A stretch of DNA of 42,026 bases from an uncultured Lachnospiraceae bacterium (GTDB lineage: Bacteria; Bacillota; Clostridia; Lachnospirales; Lachnospiraceae): the NCBI GenBank assembly GCA_947167135.1, contig CAMVGV010000021.1, forward strand, positions 1 through 42,026, in the 5' to 3' direction. The notes under the pieces were generated by a model. That model saw only the letters and a list, made by a program, of their open reading frames with translations, did no database searches and was not told the origin of the DNA. Position 1 is the stretch's first letter. Every line of letters starts with the position of its first letter. This document shows, piece by piece, positions 25,841 to 34,952 of the stretch. Both the position numbers and the translations under genes were made by a program.

Positions 25841-26785
25841 ATGCGTATCGTCTTTATGGGAACTCCGGATTTCGCCTCCGCAGCACTCCGAAAGCTTTCC
25901 GAAAGCGGGGAGGACGTCGTGATGGCAGTCACCCAGCCTGACAGAGCAAAGGGCAGGGGAAAGGGGATAGCCATAAGCCCCGTCAAGGAATATGCCCTGG
26001 AGAAGGGAATAGAGGTTTTTCAGCCGGAAAAGGTAAAGGAAGCCTACGCTGTACAGCATATCAGGGAGAAGGCACCGGATCTTATAATAGTAGCGGCCTT
26101 CGGTCAGATCCTTTCAAAGGAGATACTTGAGATCCCGAAGTATGGATGTATCAATATACACGCCTCCCTTCTTCCGGAATACAGAGGAGCATCACCAATT
26201 CAGAGCTGCATTATGGATGGGAAAAAGGAAACTGGTGTTACCATAATGCGGATGGATGAAGGGCTTGATACGGGGGATATTATTCTCAAGCGCAGTATCC
26301 CAATCGCTCCGGATGAGACAGGGGGCAGTCTTTTTGATAAGCTGGCTGAATTAGGGGCATCCCTGGTGATTCAGGCTGTATCGGATTTAAGAGATGGAAA
26401 AGCTGCTTTTGTTCCCCAGGACAACTCAAAATCGTCATATGCAGCACTTTTGAAAAAGGATAGCGGGCGTTTGGATTTTTCCGGGGATGCGGTTAGGCTG
26501 GAGAGGATGATCCGGGCTTTGAATCCCTGGCCCAGTGCGTGGACAAAATACGGTGAAAAAACCTTAAAAATATGGAAAGCACGTGTTACAGAGAATAATA
26601 TTACAGATGATACGGTAAAATCCGGAGAAATAATAAGCGTTACAAAAGATGATTTTACGGTAAAGTGTGGAAACGGTGCACTCGTTATTGAAGAATTGCA
26701 GCTGGAGGGGAAGAAAAGAATGTCCTCACACGATTTTTTGCTCGGCATGAAGATAAAAACAGGCGATATTTTGAAAGGAGAATAA
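25841..26785 (+). CDS. fmt: Methionyl-tRNA formyltransferase
   Basis: A 314-residue enzyme that formylates initiator Met-tRNA using 10-formyl-THF. The N terminus MRIVFMGTPDFA and the catalytic block INIHASLLPEYRGASPIQ with the later DTGDI are diagnostic, and a C-terminal OB-like domain (about 205-314) completes the normal length. The ATG starts at the base after the def stop. A def-fmt pair followed by yugP and rsmB is the standard clostridial order. Confidence 0.97.
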   Translation: MRIVFMGTPDFASAALRKLSESGEDVVMAVTQPDRAKGRGKGIAISPVKEYALEKGIEVFQPEKVKEAYAVQHIREKAPDLIIVAAFGQILSKEILEIPKYGCINIHASLLPEYRGASPIQSCIMDGKKETGVTIMRMDEGLDTGDIILKRSIPIAPDETGGSLFDKLAELGASLVIQAVSDLRDGKAAFVPQDNSKSSYAALLKKDSGRLDFSGDAVRLERMIRALNPWPSAWTKYGEKTLKIWKARVTENNITDDTVKSGEIISVTKDDFTVKCGNGALVIEELQLEGKKRMSSHDFLLGMKIKTGDILKGE

Positions 26786-26789
26786 AAAA

Positions 26790-27509
26790 ATGTATTACCC
26801 AATGGGATTATATTCCCTCACATACAACTGGACCTATATTTTAGTAATAATAGGCGCTATTTTATCCATGGCGGCTTCGGCCAAAGTCAACTCGACCTTT
26901 AGAAAATACTCTCAGATCCGCTCGGGAAGCGGTATTACAGGGGCAATGGCTGCGGAAGAGATACTGAGAAGGAATACAATAACTGATGTTTCTGTACAGC
27001 ATATCCCCGGAGAACTGACAGATAACTATAATCCTGCAAGAAAAACGGTAAATCTTTCGGATTCGGTCTACGGTTCAGGATCGGTGGCGGCTATCGGTGT
27101 GGCAGCACATGAGTGCGGACATGTTATGCAGCATGCGGACGGTTATCTTCCCCTTTCCATAAGGGCGGCCCTGGTGCCTGCCGCAAATTTCGGATCCAAG
27201 CTGGGTCTTCCTATCTGCATTATCGGTCTCTTCATGGGAAGTATGGGTCACACGATTATAACGATAGGGATATGGCTATTTTCGCTGGCGGTATTATTCC
27301 AGCTCGTTACCCTTCCTGTGGAATTTGATGCAAGTAAGAGAGCTTTGGTACAGCTTGAAAGTAACGGAATGCTTTCTACCGAAGAGTTGAAATGCACGAA
27401 AGAAGTGCTGTCGGCTGCGGCACTTACCTATGTTGCAGCTGCAGCAGCCTCCATTTTGCAGCTCTTAAGGCTTCTTATCCTTTTTGGAGGAAACCGTAGG
27501 CGTGACTAA
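26790..27509 (+). CDS. yugP: YugP-family membrane zinc metallopeptidase
   Basis: A 239-residue membrane protein with the zinc motif HECGH at residues 107-111 (AAHECGHVMQH). Hydrophobic segments are at about 16-32, two in the middle (about 125-172) and one near the C terminus. This is the neutral zinc metallopeptidase family typified by B. subtilis YugP; its physiological substrate is not established. It starts 4 nt after fmt, with AAAGGAG upstream, and its end overlaps the chosen rsmB start. Confidence 0.9.
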   Translation: MYYPMGLYSLTYNWTYILVIIGAILSMAASAKVNSTFRKYSQIRSGSGITGAMAAEEILRRNTITDVSVQHIPGELTDNYNPARKTVNLSDSVYGSGSVAAIGVAAHECGHVMQHADGYLPLSIRAALVPAANFGSKLGLPICIIGLFMGSMGHTIITIGIWLFSLAVLFQLVTLPVEFDASKRALVQLESNGMLSTEELKCTKEVLSAAALTYVAAAAASILQLLRLLILFGGNRRRD

Positions 27510-28941
27510 CGGGAAGAAAGATCTACGGGAGACGGCTCTCGACATCCTCCTTAAATATGAAAAAAGCGGAGAGAAGCTGAATTCTGTAATCCAGGATGTT
27601 TTTTTGACAGGGGATTATCCCGATAAGAAGGACAGAGCTTTTATAAAGATACTCTCTGAGGGAACAGTGGAGCGGCGGATCACATTGGACTATGTGATCG
27701 ACCGCTTTTCCAATGTAGAGACCGGCAGAATGAAGCCTCTTATAAGAAATCTCCTTAGAATGGGAACGTATCAACTGTTATTTATGGATGCTGTTCCTCC
27801 GCATGCCGTATGCTCCGAATCGGTCCGCCTTGTGAAGAAAAGACATATGTCAGGGCTTTCGGGCTTTGTGAACGCTGTTTTGAGACGTATCGCAGGAGAG
27901 GGCTTTGATGTTGAGAGCATAAAGGAGCCGCATATAAAATATTCATGTCCGGAATGGATCTTTAAGAAGCTTCGTGATGAATACGGAGCGGATAAAGCGG
28001 TTGACATAATCCGTTCTTTTGTAGAAAGACAACCGGTTTACATAAGAACAAATATCACGAGGATAAAGCCGGATGAGCTGGAAAAGAGGCTTAGAGAAAA
28101 GGGACTGGAGCTTTCGAAGGTCGGAAACCGTCCATACGCCTTTTCCATAAGCGGTTTTGGGGATCTCTCTTCTCTTGCAGAGTTTGAGAAAGGATTTTTT
28201 TCCGTTCAGGATATAAGCTCTATGTCAATAGGGGATGAGATCAGGGAGATCTTATATAAAGACAGACCTGAAAGCTTCAGGATACTTGATCTCTGCGCTG
28301 CCCCGGGAGGTAAATCCTGCCACAGTGCCGAGATACTGACCGCATACAGGAGTGAAAGGAAGGAACGTAGCCTTTTTCCCGGAAGGGATGCTTTTTTTGT
28401 TGAGTCCCGGGATATTTCCGAAACAAAGCGGCTTCTTATTGAAGAAAATAGGGAAAGACTTGGCCTGGACTTAATAAAAACAGCTGTTCTTGATGCTTCG
28501 GACACAGATATTCCTGACGAAGACAGGGAGAGCTATGATCTTGTGATCGCGGATCTCCCCTGCTCCGGTCTGGGTGTGACCGGAAGGAAAAATGACCTGA
28601 AATACAGGGTGCAGCCGGAGGATATACCTGCCCTTAAGAAGCTGCAAAGGGATATTCTTATAAATGCGGACTGTTTTCTTAAGCGCGGGGGCTGTCTTAT
28701 TTTTTCGGTCTGTACCGTGACCCGGGAGGAAACGGAGGAGCAGGACAGCTGGATCAGGGAGAGCTTTGGGTACCATAGGATCAAAGAAAAGCTGATACTC
28801 CCCGGAGAGGGTGAGGGCGACGGGTTTTATTATGCGGTTTACATAAAAGACGGTACCGTATATTGTCATTCTGAGCGAAGCGAAGAATCTTTCATGACCG
28901 CTTGGAAAGAAAGATCCTTCGGGCTGAAGCCCTCAGGATGA
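27502..28941 (+). CDS. rsmB: 16S rRNA (cytosine-967-C5) methyltransferase
   Basis: About 479 residues. An N-terminal NusB-like RNA-binding domain (about 1-135) is followed by a SAM-dependent methyltransferase with DLCAAPGGKSCH, the DLPCSGLG block and FSVCT, which hold the two conserved cysteines of m5C enzymes. I choose GTG at 27502, placed 11 nt after GGAGG; an in-frame TTG at 27484 overlaps that site and is unlikely. It overlaps yugP by 8 nt. The last 25 residues (HSERSEES onward) are encoded by a palindromic repeat that has replaced the native stop. Confidence 0.93.
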   Translation: MTNGKKDLRETALDILLKYEKSGEKLNSVIQDVFLTGDYPDKKDRAFIKILSEGTVERRITLDYVIDRFSNVETGRMKPLIRNLLRMGTYQLLFMDAVPPHAVCSESVRLVKKRHMSGLSGFVNAVLRRIAGEGFDVESIKEPHIKYSCPEWIFKKLRDEYGADKAVDIIRSFVERQPVYIRTNITRIKPDELEKRLREKGLELSKVGNRPYAFSISGFGDLSSLAEFEKGFFSVQDISSMSIGDEIREILYKDRPESFRILDLCAAPGGKSCHSAEILTAYRSERKERSLFPGRDAFFVESRDISETKRLLIEENRERLGLDLIKTAVLDASDTDIPDEDRESYDLVIADLPCSGLGVTGRKNDLKYRVQPEDIPALKKLQRDILINADCFLKRGGCLIFSVCTVTREETEEQDSWIRESFGYHRIKEKLILPGEGEGDGFYYAVYIKDGTVYCHSERSEESFMTAWKERSFGLKPSG

Positions 28942-28942
28942 C
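28865..28942. repeat. Palindromic repeat that extends the rsmB reading frame
   Basis: Same family as 1283-1346. The ends GTCATTCTGAG (28865-28875) and CTCAGGATGAC (28932-28942) are inverted copies. The rsmB stop TGA (28939-28941) is part of the right end. The translated left end gives the familiar HSERSEES signature of this repeat type. Confidence 0.9.
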
Positions 28943-29095
28943 AAAATTAAGAAGCCCTCAGGATGACATTTGAGGAAAGATCCTTCGGGCTGAAGCCCTC
29001 AGGATGACAAAATTAAGAAGCTCTCAGGATGACATTTGAGGGAAAGATCCTTCGGGCTGAAGCCTCAGGATGACAAAATAAGAAGCCCTCAGGAT
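28910..29095. repeat. 66-67 bp tandem array derived from the palindromic repeat
   Basis: About 2.8 copies start at 28910, 28976 and 29043. Each has AAAGATCCTTCGGGCTGAAG, then CCTCAGGATGACAAAATTAAGAAG, then another CTCAGGATGACATTTGAGG (written here in parts). Copies differ by a few bases. The array fills the rsmB-rlmN gap and ends 23 nt before rlmN. Confidence 0.9.
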
Positions 29096-29118
29096 GGATG
29101 GAAAACAGGTGAGGCTGC

Positions 29119-30159
29119 ATGATCGATATTAAGTCTCTCAATATGAAAGAGCTTACAAATTTCATACTGGAGAAGGGTGAGAAGAGGTACCGGGCAGAGC
29201 AGCTTTTTTCCTGGATGCATTCACGTCTGGCAAGAAATCCCGGGGAAATGAGCAATATCCCGAAAACCGTAAAAGAGCTCTTAAAAAGCGAAGCAGAGTA
29301 TACAGCCCTTGAAACCGTTGACATCCAGACCTCGGAAGAGGACGGCACGAAAAAATATCTCTTCGGCCTTTCCGACGGAAACGTAATAGAGTCCGTTTGG
29401 ATGAGGTACAGGGATTGGAACAGCGTATGCATTTCATCACAGGTGGGCTGCCGCATGGGCTGCCGCTTCTGCGCATCAACCCTGGACGGATGCATTAGAA
29501 ATCTGACCCCTTCCGAAATGCTGGATCAGGTCTATTCCATCCGGAGAGAAAGCGGGGAAAGAATATCCAATATCGTTATCATGGGAAGCGGTGAGCCGCT
29601 GGATAATTACGATGCCCTCCTTAAGTTTCTGGAGATAATAACTGATGAAAAAGGGCTCAATATCGGGGAAAGGCATATCACGGTCAGTACCTGCGGCCTG
29701 GTGCCTGAGATAAGGCGTCTTGCAGAGCTTAAAAAACAAATAACACTCGCTATCTCACTGCACGCGCCGAATGACGGAAAGAGACGCAGCCTTATGCCGA
29801 TAGCAAATAAATACAGCGTTACAGATCTTATGGAGGCAGTAAAGTATTATTATGAAAAGACCGGCAGGAGAATCACCTTCGAATATGCCCTTGCCAGGGA
29901 TGTAAATGATACGCCTGAGGATGCGGCAGAGCTTTCCGGGCTCCTGAAGGGGCTGAACTGCCATGTAAACCTTATCCCCGTAAACCCCGTCAGGGAGCGT
30001 GCACTTCGGGGCAGCAGCGGCAGGAGGGCTTCCGACTTCAAAACCGAGCTTGAAAAAAACGGAATTAATGTTACTATTAGGAGAGAAATGGGCAGAGATA
30101 TAGATGGTGCCTGCGGACAACTGCGGCGGAAGCACCTGGAGGCTGTTTTTCATGTTTAA
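29119..30159 (+). CDS. rlmN: 23S rRNA/tRNA (adenine-C2) methyltransferase RlmN
   Basis: A 346-residue radical SAM enzyme that methylates A2503 of 23S rRNA and A37 of some tRNAs. The cluster-binding motif is CRMGCRFCAS (a CxxxCxxC), followed by MGSGEPLDNYD and ISLHAPNDGKR. The C-terminal region ends with the conserved GRDIDGACGQLR containing the catalytic Cys. A GGTGAGG site precedes the ATG. The tandem repeat array separates it from rsmB, and its end overlaps stp by 8 nt. Confidence 0.96.
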   Translation: MIDIKSLNMKELTNFILEKGEKRYRAEQLFSWMHSRLARNPGEMSNIPKTVKELLKSEAEYTALETVDIQTSEEDGTKKYLFGLSDGNVIESVWMRYRDWNSVCISSQVGCRMGCRFCASTLDGCIRNLTPSEMLDQVYSIRRESGERISNIVIMGSGEPLDNYDALLKFLEIITDEKGLNIGERHITVSTCGLVPEIRRLAELKKQITLAISLHAPNDGKRRSLMPIANKYSVTDLMEAVKYYYEKTGRRITFEYALARDVNDTPEDAAELSGLLKGLNCHVNLIPVNPVRERALRGSSGRRASDFKTELEKNGINVTIRREMGRDIDGACGQLRRKHLEAVFHV

Positions 30160-30889
30160 GACTTTTTCCGCTACCGACGTGGGCAGAAAACGACAAATCA
30201 ATCAGGACTTCGTATTCTCATCGGAAAATCCGGTGGGAAGCCTTCCAAACCTTTTTATCGTGGCAGACGGCATGGGCGGCCATGCTGCCGGTGATTTTGC
30301 CTCTTCTTTTACTACGCGCACCGTTGTGGATGCCATAAAGGTGTCGGAGCAGGATACCCCCATCAGGATATTAAGAGAAGCCATCGAAAAGGCCAATAAC
30401 GCACTTATAGAAGAAGCGGAAAAAAAGCCCGAATATGAAGGCATGGGAACCACTATCGTGGCAGCCACCATAGTGGATGACTATATCTATGTGGCAAATG
30501 TGGGTGACAGCCGGCTTTATCTGGTCAATGACGATATCGTCCAGATCACAAGGGATCATTCCCTGGTGGAGGAAATGGTTATGGCCGGCAGGATAGATAA
30601 GGAAGAAGCCAGGGTACATCCCGACAAGAATATAATAACGCGCGCTATTGGCGCTGCCCCGGATCTGAAGATCGACTTCTTTGATATGCATCTTCAGGAG
30701 GGGGACAGGATACTTATGTGCACGGACGGACTTTCCAATATGGTGGAGGACCAGGATATCCGTATGGTAATGGAAGGTGAGAATGACGTGGCGGGCATGG
30801 TCTATGCCCTTATCAAGGCTGCAAATAAGAACGGCGGCAAGGATAATATCGGCGTCATTGTGATAGAACCCTTTGCAGAGGAGATATAA
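30152..30889 (+). CDS. stp: PP2C-type Ser/Thr protein phosphatase
   Basis: A 245-residue PP2C/PPM phosphatase that reverses PrkC phosphorylation. Metal-binding blocks are DGMGGHAAGDFAS, VGDSRLYLV, CTDGLSNMV and KDNIGVIVI. I choose ATG 30152 (MFKTFSATDVGRKRQINQDF), 9 nt after GGAGG, rather than an ATG 48 nt upstream inside rlmN. It overlaps rlmN by 8 nt and is followed 33 nt later by prkC, the universal phosphatase-kinase pair of Firmicutes. Confidence 0.96.
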   Translation: MFKTFSATDVGRKRQINQDFVFSSENPVGSLPNLFIVADGMGGHAAGDFASSFTTRTVVDAIKVSEQDTPIRILREAIEKANNALIEEAEKKPEYEGMGTTIVAATIVDDYIYVANVGDSRLYLVNDDIVQITRDHSLVEEMVMAGRIDKEEARVHPDKNIITRAIGAAPDLKIDFFDMHLQEGDRILMCTDGLSNMVEDQDIRMVMEGENDVAGMVYALIKAANKNGGKDNIGVIVIEPFAEEI

Positions 30890-30922
30890 CGGTTTTTCCC
30901 CAGAGGACCGGAACGAAAGGCT

Positions 30923-33325
30923 ATGTTAAGAGAAGGAATGCTCCTTGGAGAGCGCTATGAAATAATAAGTAAGATCGGTGCAGGCGGAATGAGCGACGTC
31001 TATAAGGCGAAGGATCACCGGCTGGATCGTTTTGTTGCCGTAAAGGTCTTGAAGAGTGAGTACTCGGAGGACCGGAATTTTGTTGCGAAATTCCGTACAG
31101 AAGCCCAGTCGGCTGCAGCGCTCATACATCCGAATATAGTAAACGTTTATGACGTAGGCCAGCAGGATGGACTTTACTATATAGTAATGGAGCTTGTAGA
31201 GGGCATCACCCTGAAGCACTACATTGAAAAGAAGCTCCGCCTTTCCGTCAAGGAGGCCGTGAGCATTACAATACAGGTTTCCATGGGACTGGAGGCTGCG
31301 CACTTAAACCATGTAATTCATAGGGATGTGAAGCCCCAGAACATCATTATTTCCAAGGAAGGAAAGGTAAAGGTTACTGACTTCGGTATAGCAAGAGCCG
31401 CAACCAGTGATACCATTACGTCAAACGTGATGGGGTCGGTGCATTATACTTCACCGGAGCAGGCGCGGGGCGGATATTCCGATGAAAAGAGCGATATTTA
31501 TTCCCTGGGTATAGTGCTTTTCGAGATGGTGACCGGAAGAGTGCCTTTTGACGGGGAGACTACGGTTTCAATTGCCATTAAGCAGATACAGGAGCCCATG
31601 CCGGATCCCAGAGACTACGTGGATGATATACCTGTCAGTGTCCAGCAGATCATCTATAAATCCACGGAAAAGAATCCGGACAGGCGTTATTCAACCATGA
31701 CCGAGCTTATTGCAGATCTGAAAAGATCCCTTACCAATCCGGAGGACAACTTCGTGAGACGCATCGGGAATGAGGATATTGCCGGAGGCGCCACAAAGCT
31801 CGTCACTGATAATGAGCAGGAGGATATAAAGAGGCAGACGGGTTCCGTTGACCTTAATGATGATGTACTGAAGGCTTATGCCATATCCAGACACGTCAGG
31901 GATAAAGAGGAGAAGCGCAAGGACCGTACCCCTGACTACGACAAGGATGTCCGGGATGGATATGAGGACGACTATCCGGATGAAGATGATGATTATGATG
32001 ACGACTTCCCGAGAAGGGAGAGACGGGTAAGGAAGGAAAAAAAGCCTGTCCAGAAGAAAACGGGAAGAAGTGCCAGGAGTAAGGCTGAATCCTTCATCAC
32101 CGGAAGGAGTCAGAAAGAAGACAGGAGAAAGGAGCGGATCCGTTCAGAACGGGATGCTTCCGAAAGAGCCGCTTCCGCGAGAAAGAGACAACGGAGGCTC
32201 AGCGATGATGACGATGATTATGATGATGACGATCTGGATCCCGGAATGCAGACCATGATGACGGTTCTCGCGGTCATTGCGGTCATTATCCTCATCGTAA
32301 TAATTATTGTTTTTGTGAGAAAGTACAGCGGACTTCTTAGCTCCGTTCCTACGGATGAAGCATCCACCGAGCTCTATACCGAGGAGTCACAGGATGGCGA
32401 AAAGGTTACCATGACGGAGGTGAGCGGTATCGTATTTGCCGATGCGAAAACGAAGCTTACTGCCCTTGGGCTTGTGGTCACAAGTGAAAACAGGCCCTCC
32501 TCCGATATAGAGAAGGGCTGTGTGATACAGGTAAGTGATGAGGACGGGAATATCATCAATCCCGGAGATCAGGTGGAACAGGGCGCCACCGTTATCCTCT
32601 CCGTAAGCACAGGAGAAGACGGTGTGGAGGTTCCCGATATTTCCGGTCTTTCAAAGGCGGAAGCCCGTGTTAAGCTTGAGAGCTCGGGTTTCACTGTGGC
32701 AGAAAGTGAAGCGGAGAGCGATGAGGTTAAAGCGGGCAACGTTATTTCACAGAATCCGGCCGGAGGAAGCCAGGCAGAGGAAGGCAGCCAGGTGCTGATC
32801 GTCATAAGCAGCGGTGCGAAGGCTGCTGCCACGAAAACCGTTCCGGATCTTGTGGGTATGACGGAAATCGCCGCAAAGGCGGCTCTGGCGGCTGCAGATA
32901 TCTCCTTTGGCGAAGTAAATGAGGAAAACTCGGCCACAGTGGCAGCAGGGGTCGTAATCTCACAGTCCCCGGAAGCAGGAGCCACCGTAGGAGACAGTAC
33001 CAGCGTGAGCTTCAAGGTAAGTAAGGGACCCGGAACCTTTGGGGGAAGCATTGATGTGGCAGCTCCCGAGGGCTATACCGAGGGAACTCCGGCACAGATC
33101 ACGGTTACATCAAGTGTGGATAATTCGGTTCTTTACTCCCAGCCGGTAGCTTCCTTCCCTGTCCAGGTTACAATATCGGGTGTTACGGCACCTTCGGGAG
33201 TGATGGCTATAACCTATTCCACCTATGAAAACGTGGAATATGAGGACGATAACGGACAGATAGTAAACGATACAAAGGAAACGCCGCAGACAGTGACCCA
33301 GGTCGTTAATTTTACGGCAGAATGA
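30923..33325 (+). CDS. prkC: PASTA-domain Ser/Thr protein kinase PrkC/PknB
   Basis: An 800-residue membrane kinase. The kinase domain spans about 11-275, with the GAGGMSDVYKA loop, ATP-binding Lys41, HRDVKPQN (catalytic Asp135) and DFGIA. A long juxtamembrane linker (about 290-440) is rich in Asp/Tyr and basic runs. One transmembrane helix lies at about 445-468. Three PASTA repeats follow (about 493-565, 568-635, 637-700). The last 100 residues form a beta-rich Ig-like domain. PASTA repeats sense peptidoglycan fragments or lipid II; the kinase controls wall synthesis and growth. Confidence 0.96.
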   Translation: MLREGMLLGERYEIISKIGAGGMSDVYKAKDHRLDRFVAVKVLKSEYSEDRNFVAKFRTEAQSAAALIHPNIVNVYDVGQQDGLYYIVMELVEGITLKHYIEKKLRLSVKEAVSITIQVSMGLEAAHLNHVIHRDVKPQNIIISKEGKVKVTDFGIARAATSDTITSNVMGSVHYTSPEQARGGYSDEKSDIYSLGIVLFEMVTGRVPFDGETTVSIAIKQIQEPMPDPRDYVDDIPVSVQQIIYKSTEKNPDRRYSTMTELIADLKRSLTNPEDNFVRRIGNEDIAGGATKLVTDNEQEDIKRQTGSVDLNDDVLKAYAISRHVRDKEEKRKDRTPDYDKDVRDGYEDDYPDEDDDYDDDFPRRERRVRKEKKPVQKKTGRSARSKAESFITGRSQKEDRRKERIRSERDASERAASARKRQRRLSDDDDDYDDDDLDPGMQTMMTVLAVIAVIILIVIIIVFVRKYSGLLSSVPTDEASTELYTEESQDGEKVTMTEVSGIVFADAKTKLTALGLVVTSENRPSSDIEKGCVIQVSDEDGNIINPGDQVEQGATVILSVSTGEDGVEVPDISGLSKAEARVKLESSGFTVAESEAESDEVKAGNVISQNPAGGSQAEEGSQVLIVISSGAKAAATKTVPDLVGMTEIAAKAALAAADISFGEVNEENSATVAAGVVISQSPEAGATVGDSTSVSFKVSKGPGTFGGSIDVAAPEGYTEGTPAQITVTSSVDNSVLYSQPVASFPVQVTISGVTAPSGVMAITYSTYENVEYEDDNGQIVNDTKETPQTVTQVVNFTAE

Positions 33326-33367
33326 TACTATAAGACCTTGGACATCCGGAAGGATCCGGGGGTTAGG

Positions 33368-34288
33368 ATGGCATACAGGGGACAGATAATCAAGGCTATG
33401 TCCGGGTTTTATTACGTAAAGCCGGACAGAGATGAAAAAATCAGCAACAGCCCTTCTGAAGGCTCCGGAGTATTCCAGTGCAGGGCAAAGGGAGTATTCA
33501 GAAGGAACAATATCACTCCCCTTGTGGGTGACCGTGTACTATTCGATCTTACGGAAACGGATGATGTGGAAGGTAACGTCACGGAAATACTTGAGAGGAA
33601 GAATTTCCTTATCCGGCCAAGGGTTGCAAATGTGGATCAGGCACTCGTGATATTTGCACTTCACACACCGGAGCCTGCTACGGAGCTTCTGGACCGCTTT
33701 CTCATAGGGATGCGGAGTAAGAGGATCCCGGTAATACTGGTATTTAATAAGGATGACCTGGGAAACGAAGAGGATATTGAAGGTTTCAGGGATATATACA
33801 GAAACGCCGGTGTGAAGCTTCTGTTTACAAGCGCTCTGGAGTATAGCGGAATAGATGAGGTGAGAGAGCTTTTGCGGAATAAGCTCACCACAGTGGCCGG
33901 ACCTTCCGGCGCCGGGAAATCATCCCTTATCAATGCTTTGTCAGGTAAGGAGCTGATGAATACCGGAGACTTAAGCCGGAAGACCGGAAGGGGAAAGCAG
34001 ACCACCAGACATACGGAGCTTATCGAGATAGAAGAGGGCAGCTTCATCATAGATACTCCCGGCTTTTCATCACTGGAGTTTGACGGTCTGGAGGCCGCTT
34101 CACTTGATGGTCTTTTTCCCGAGATCGAAAGATACAAGAACGAGTGTTATTATATAGGCTGCTCTCATATTAATGAGCCGGACTGCGGCGTAAAAAGGAA
34201 GCTCTCGGAGGGATATATACCAAGGGAACGGTATGAATCCTACGTACTTTTCTATAATGAGTTATCACAAAAAAGGAGATATTCTTAA
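33368..34288 (+). CDS. rsgA: Ribosome small-subunit GTPase RsgA
   Basis: A circularly permuted GTPase that checks 30S maturation. After an N-terminal OB domain, the G motifs appear in permuted order: VFNKDDL (G4), GPSGAGKSSLINAL (G1), then DTPGFSSLE (G3). The C-terminal zinc region has CYYIGCSHINEPDCG. I choose ATG 33368 (MAYRGQIIKAMSGFYYV, 306 aa), since this is the usual N terminus; a TTG at 33338 would add ten residues without a Shine-Dalgarno site. It follows prkC and precedes rpe, as in other Firmicutes. Confidence 0.95.
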   Translation: MAYRGQIIKAMSGFYYVKPDRDEKISNSPSEGSGVFQCRAKGVFRRNNITPLVGDRVLFDLTETDDVEGNVTEILERKNFLIRPRVANVDQALVIFALHTPEPATELLDRFLIGMRSKRIPVILVFNKDDLGNEEDIEGFRDIYRNAGVKLLFTSALEYSGIDEVRELLRNKLTTVAGPSGAGKSSLINALSGKELMNTGDLSRKTGRGKQTTRHTELIEIEEGSFIIDTPGFSSLEFDGLEAASLDGLFPEIERYKNECYYIGCSHINEPDCGVKRKLSEGYIPRERYESYVLFYNELSQKRRYS

Positions 34289-34295
34289 GAATACA

Positions 34296-34952
34296 ATGAA
34301 TAAGCTGCTTTCACCCTCTATTCTGTCGGCGGATTTCAACATCCTGGGAAGCAATATTGAATGCGTTGAAAGAGAAGGGGCGGATTATCTTCATATAGAC
34401 GTTATGGACGGTAGCTTTGTACCCAGTATTTCCTTCGGGATGCCGGTCATAAAGTCCATTAGAGGGAAGAGCAGCCTTTTTTTTGATGTGCATCTTATGA
34501 TAGTCGATCCGGTGAGATACATTAAGGATTTTATAGAAGCCGGTGCGGATGGCATAACCTTTCATCTGGAGGCTGACAGGGATCCGGAACGTACAATAGG
34601 ACTCATTCACTCCGAGGGAAAGAAGGCGGGTATCGCCATAAATCCCGAGACTCCTTTAGAGGAGCTTAAGGACGACATAATAAAGCTTGCGGATATGGTG
34701 CTTATAATGACGGTTCATCCCGGTTTCGGCGGACAGAGCTATATCGGAGAGTGCACCGAAAAGATAAGGATATTACGTCAGCGTGCAGAAAAGCTGAAGC
34801 CGGAGCTTAATATAGAGGTTGACGGAGGAATAAATAAAGAAACCATACATACCGTCCTTGATGCCGGTGCAAATGTGATAGTTATGGGATCAGCCGTTTT
34901 CGGCGGAGATATTGCGGAAAACATGAAATATTATAAGAAGGTGCTCGGATGA
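34296..34952 (+). CDS. rpe: Ribulose-phosphate 3-epimerase
   Basis: A 218-residue TIM-barrel epimerase interconverting ribulose 5-phosphate and xylulose 5-phosphate. The N terminus [14 protein letters not shown], the [16 protein letters not shown] active-site block, [17 protein letters not shown] and VDGGI are all conserved. I choose ATG 34296, giving the standard family length; an upstream ATG at 34233 lies within rsgA and adds 21 unconserved residues. It starts 7 nt after rsgA and its stop overlaps the next start (ATGA). Confidence 0.95.
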   Translation: MNKLLSPSILSADFNILGSNIECVEREGADYLHIDVMDGSFVPSISFGMPVIKSIRGKSSLFFDVHLMIVDPVRYIKDFIEAGADGITFHLEADRDPERTIGLIHSEGKKAGIAINPETPLEELKDDIIKLADMVLIMTVHPGFGGQSYIGECTEKIRILRQRAEKLKPELNIEVDGGINKETIHTVLDAGANVIVMGSAVFGGDIAENMKYYKKVLG

